Below are positions 62,443 through 64,000 of a stretch of 64,000 nucleotides of DNA, piece by piece. The translations under genes were made by a program, and so were the position numbers. The notes below the pieces were generated by a model, which saw only the letters and a program-made list of their open reading frames with translations, was not told the DNA's origin and did no database searches. Numbering within the stretch: position 1 is the stretch's first letter; every line of letters starts with the position of its first letter. Origin of the DNA: Geosiphon pyriformis (taxonomy: Eukaryota > Glomeromycota > Glomeromycetes > Archaeosporales > Geosiphonaceae); the NCBI GenBank assembly GCA_016748015.1, contig JAAOMT010000660.1:94371-158370 (forward strand), written 5' to 3'.

Positions 62443-62600
62443 TACCACCACCACCACCACCACCACCACCACCACCACCACCACCACCACTACCACTACC
62501 ACTACCACTACCACTACCACTACCACTACCACTACCACTATTACCACTACCATTATCATTACCATTACATTTACCACTACTACTACTACTACTACCACAA
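62443..62600. repeat. (CCA)n / (CTACCA)n compound microsatellite
   Basis: (ACC)n from about 62443 to 62490, then (TACCAC)n to about 62540, then degenerate TACCAT/TACTAC units to 62600. The plus strand is almost free of G. It creates long artificial Thr/Pro or Val frames. Confidence 0.9.
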
Positions 62601-63208
62601 CTATCATCACCCCTCCCCTCTCACTATGTTTTCAAAAAAAATTTTCGGCCCTTTTGTTCTCCTTTTATGTTGGAATTCCACTGGACTCTCGTTATTTTCA
62701 CAAGCTCCGAATAAATCAACTGATTCTTCAAGAATTGATTCCGGATTTTTTTTACCCACACTTTTAATTACCATGCATTTTTGACATCACCCCGATGTAC
62801 CTCAAGTTTTTTAAATGAATTAAAAAAGTTATATTACGATACTTAAAGACATCAATATAAATATTCATATTAACAATGATTCATTGTATACCCGATTATA
62901 ATAATATATTTTTTGCTTAGATTTTTGGTACTACCATGTTCGAAAAGTTCCGGTGACACACAAAGTGTCTCAGGACCCAATGTAGAAAATACATAGCTGC
63001 CAATCCAGTTTCATCAACTTTTCTTCTCGCTTTTCTCTTTCACCTTCGCTTCATTTTTGTTTCTCGTTATCGTACTTTTTCGTTTTCGAATTTTCCCCCC
63101 TCCCCCGTTAAAAAACCTTTCTGTGCGACTTTCGTTTCGGGTTTATTTTACATTTCTACTTCTGGTTAAAGTGGTCTACCCAAAGACTAACCGTCGAAAA
63201 AAAATATC

Positions 63209-64000
63209 ATGTTTCCCAACGGTCACGAAGTAAACGGTACATCGAGCGAAACCAATTCCTTTAACTCGGGCTCCAAATCTGTAGGTCACATTTTCAAATT
63301 CCAATCTAATCACAAAGGCTAACCTTTGTAAAACGAAATGGGACTACGATTTGCATACTCTTTTTTACTTTTTGAATCGGCCTAGTTCCCAATTTTTGCC
63401 TTTCAAAAAAGTTTCTCAGAGCTGGAGCAACAATTTCGTGCGCTTGAAGGTCAAATAAAAGTGAGTCTACTTTAAAGTTTTGTGTTTGAGTTGTTAAATT
63501 AATTGAACAAATACTCATGTATCTCCGGCTTTTTACAAGGAAAAAGATGAAATGATCAAAAAATTGCGTGAGGAAGTCATGAGACTAGATAGTGAAAATA
63601 AAGGTCTCAAATCGGTAAGTACCTTATATTCATGATATTTGAAATTCCCCCCCCCCCCCCTCCCGCTTCCAATTCCAATTCCAATTCCAATTCCAATTCC
63701 AGTTCCAATCCCTGCTCTACTCTTCTTAACTAAATTATTCTGATTATTCGATATCGTTTTTATTAAAGGGTTATTCAACTTATTCATACCCTCCACCAAA
63801 ATTTCCACCTCACGATCGTTTTCCAAGAGTACCTGAACTCAAGGAGAAAATTATAAGAGCCGTTGATAAAGTATTTAGTGAATTTTTGCCAGATGTGAGT
63901 ATATTATTAATCAACCTAAACATATTTTAAGTCCATATCGTCAAGCTCATTGGAATAAGAAAAAATTGAAGAACCGATTTCACTATATAGCCTTACCCAT
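63209..64000 (+). CDS. coiled-coil protein gene, 5' exons only
   Basis: ATG at 63209 (MFPNGHEVNGTSSETNSFN). Exons end at GT sites near 63280, 63459, 63614 and 63895, and a fifth exon runs off the window. The second exon has FSELEQQFRALEGQIK and the third EKDEMIKKLREEVMRLDSEN, a clear heptad coiled coil. The fourth has YPPPKFPPHDRFPRVPEL and KIIRAVDKVFSEFLPD. The fifth begins PYRQAHWNKKKLKNRF. The product is unknown; the C-terminus is needed. A transcription or scaffold protein is possible, but only the coil is seen. Confidence 0.65.
63646..63705. repeat. C run and (CCAATT)n repeat in an intron
   Basis: A 12-base C run at 63649-63660 followed by about six CCAATT units (63668-63705), inside intron 3 of the coiled-coil gene. 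Confidence 0.8.

Larger units (their letters stand above)
58542..63208. other. long gene-poor region with A/T tracts and microsatellites
   Basis: 4.7 kb with no supported gene. It holds (AAAT)n at 58757-58788, (TTAA)n at 59201-59225, a T run of about 37 at 59607-59645, (ATTTT)n at 60627-60664, GCGC/CACA at 60241-60258, and the CCA tract at 62443-62600. Short frames at 62093-62330 on both strands mirror each other and look non-coding. Confidence 0.65.

Noticed and set aside
62428-62610. Minus-strand frame coding mostly Val
   Set aside because: It is a translation of the CCA/TACCAC microsatellite.

Overview
The window looks like nuclear DNA of an AT-rich, intron-rich, repeat-rich fungus. An arbuscular mycorrhizal fungus (Glomeromycotina, Rhizophagus-like) is the best guess. 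The reasons are many short GT-AG introns, an APE-type LINE whose ORF1/ORF2 style I associate with that group, dUTPase-bearing Ty3/gypsy elements, long A/T and trinucleotide tracts, and fungal versions of single-copy genes. The species call is inference; nothing in the window proves it.

Region 1 (1 to about 29.5 kb) is a nested transposon graveyard. A minus-strand Ty3/gypsy element of family A occupies 4072-18064 (5' LTR, primer-binding site, gag, protease, cysteine-rich linker, decayed dUTPase, RT, start of RNase H). It was hit three times. A second family A element lies on the plus strand and enters from the left window edge; its RT-RNase H-integrase and 3' LTR end at 4071, inside the older copy's RNase H. 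A complete LTR element of family B (7300-13312) sits in the older copy's pol. A third LTR type, family C (16306-17178), sits inside the older copy's 5' LTR. Family B is unusual: it has gag, protease, a CxxC protein and a dUTPase with all five motifs, but no RT, RNase H or integrase. The older family A copy itself landed in a LINE ORF1 (18065-19117). Next come a second LINE 3' remnant (19.6-21.2 kb), a near full-length but decayed LINE (21.3-28.2 kb, minus strand), an AT-rich stretch and a Tc1/mariner-like scrap.

Region 2 (29.6-49.9 kb) is a compact block of spliced housekeeping genes. In order they are: an isochorismatase-fold hydrolase (+), nicotinamide phosphoribosyltransferase (-), V-ATPase subunit e (+), an acidic nuclear-type protein with a KPVNYS N-terminus (-), the Brix protein Peter Pan/Ssf1 (+), TFIIIB subunit Bdp1 (-), a C1D/Lrp1 exosome cofactor (+), a conserved fungal protein of unknown role (+), fumarase (-), a GFA/CENP-V domain protein (+) and a two-pass membrane protein (-). 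The hydrolase and NAMPT lie tail to tail, a possible NAD-salvage pair. Ssf1, Bdp1 and C1D are all ribosome or RNA-polymerase III related.

Region 3 (50-64 kb) is gene-poor and full of A/T tracts and microsatellites. It holds a class 3 lipase-like gene whose nucleophile serine reads as glycine, an F-box protein, and the 5' exons of a coiled-coil gene that leaves the window at the right edge.

The strongest leads are the dUTPase LTR family with its RT-less derivative, the open 3' extension behind integrase, the dual-start fumarase, the serine-less lipase and the NAMPT/hydrolase pair. Exon borders come from reading GT-AG sites by eye; those given to the base are supported by frame, others are approximate.
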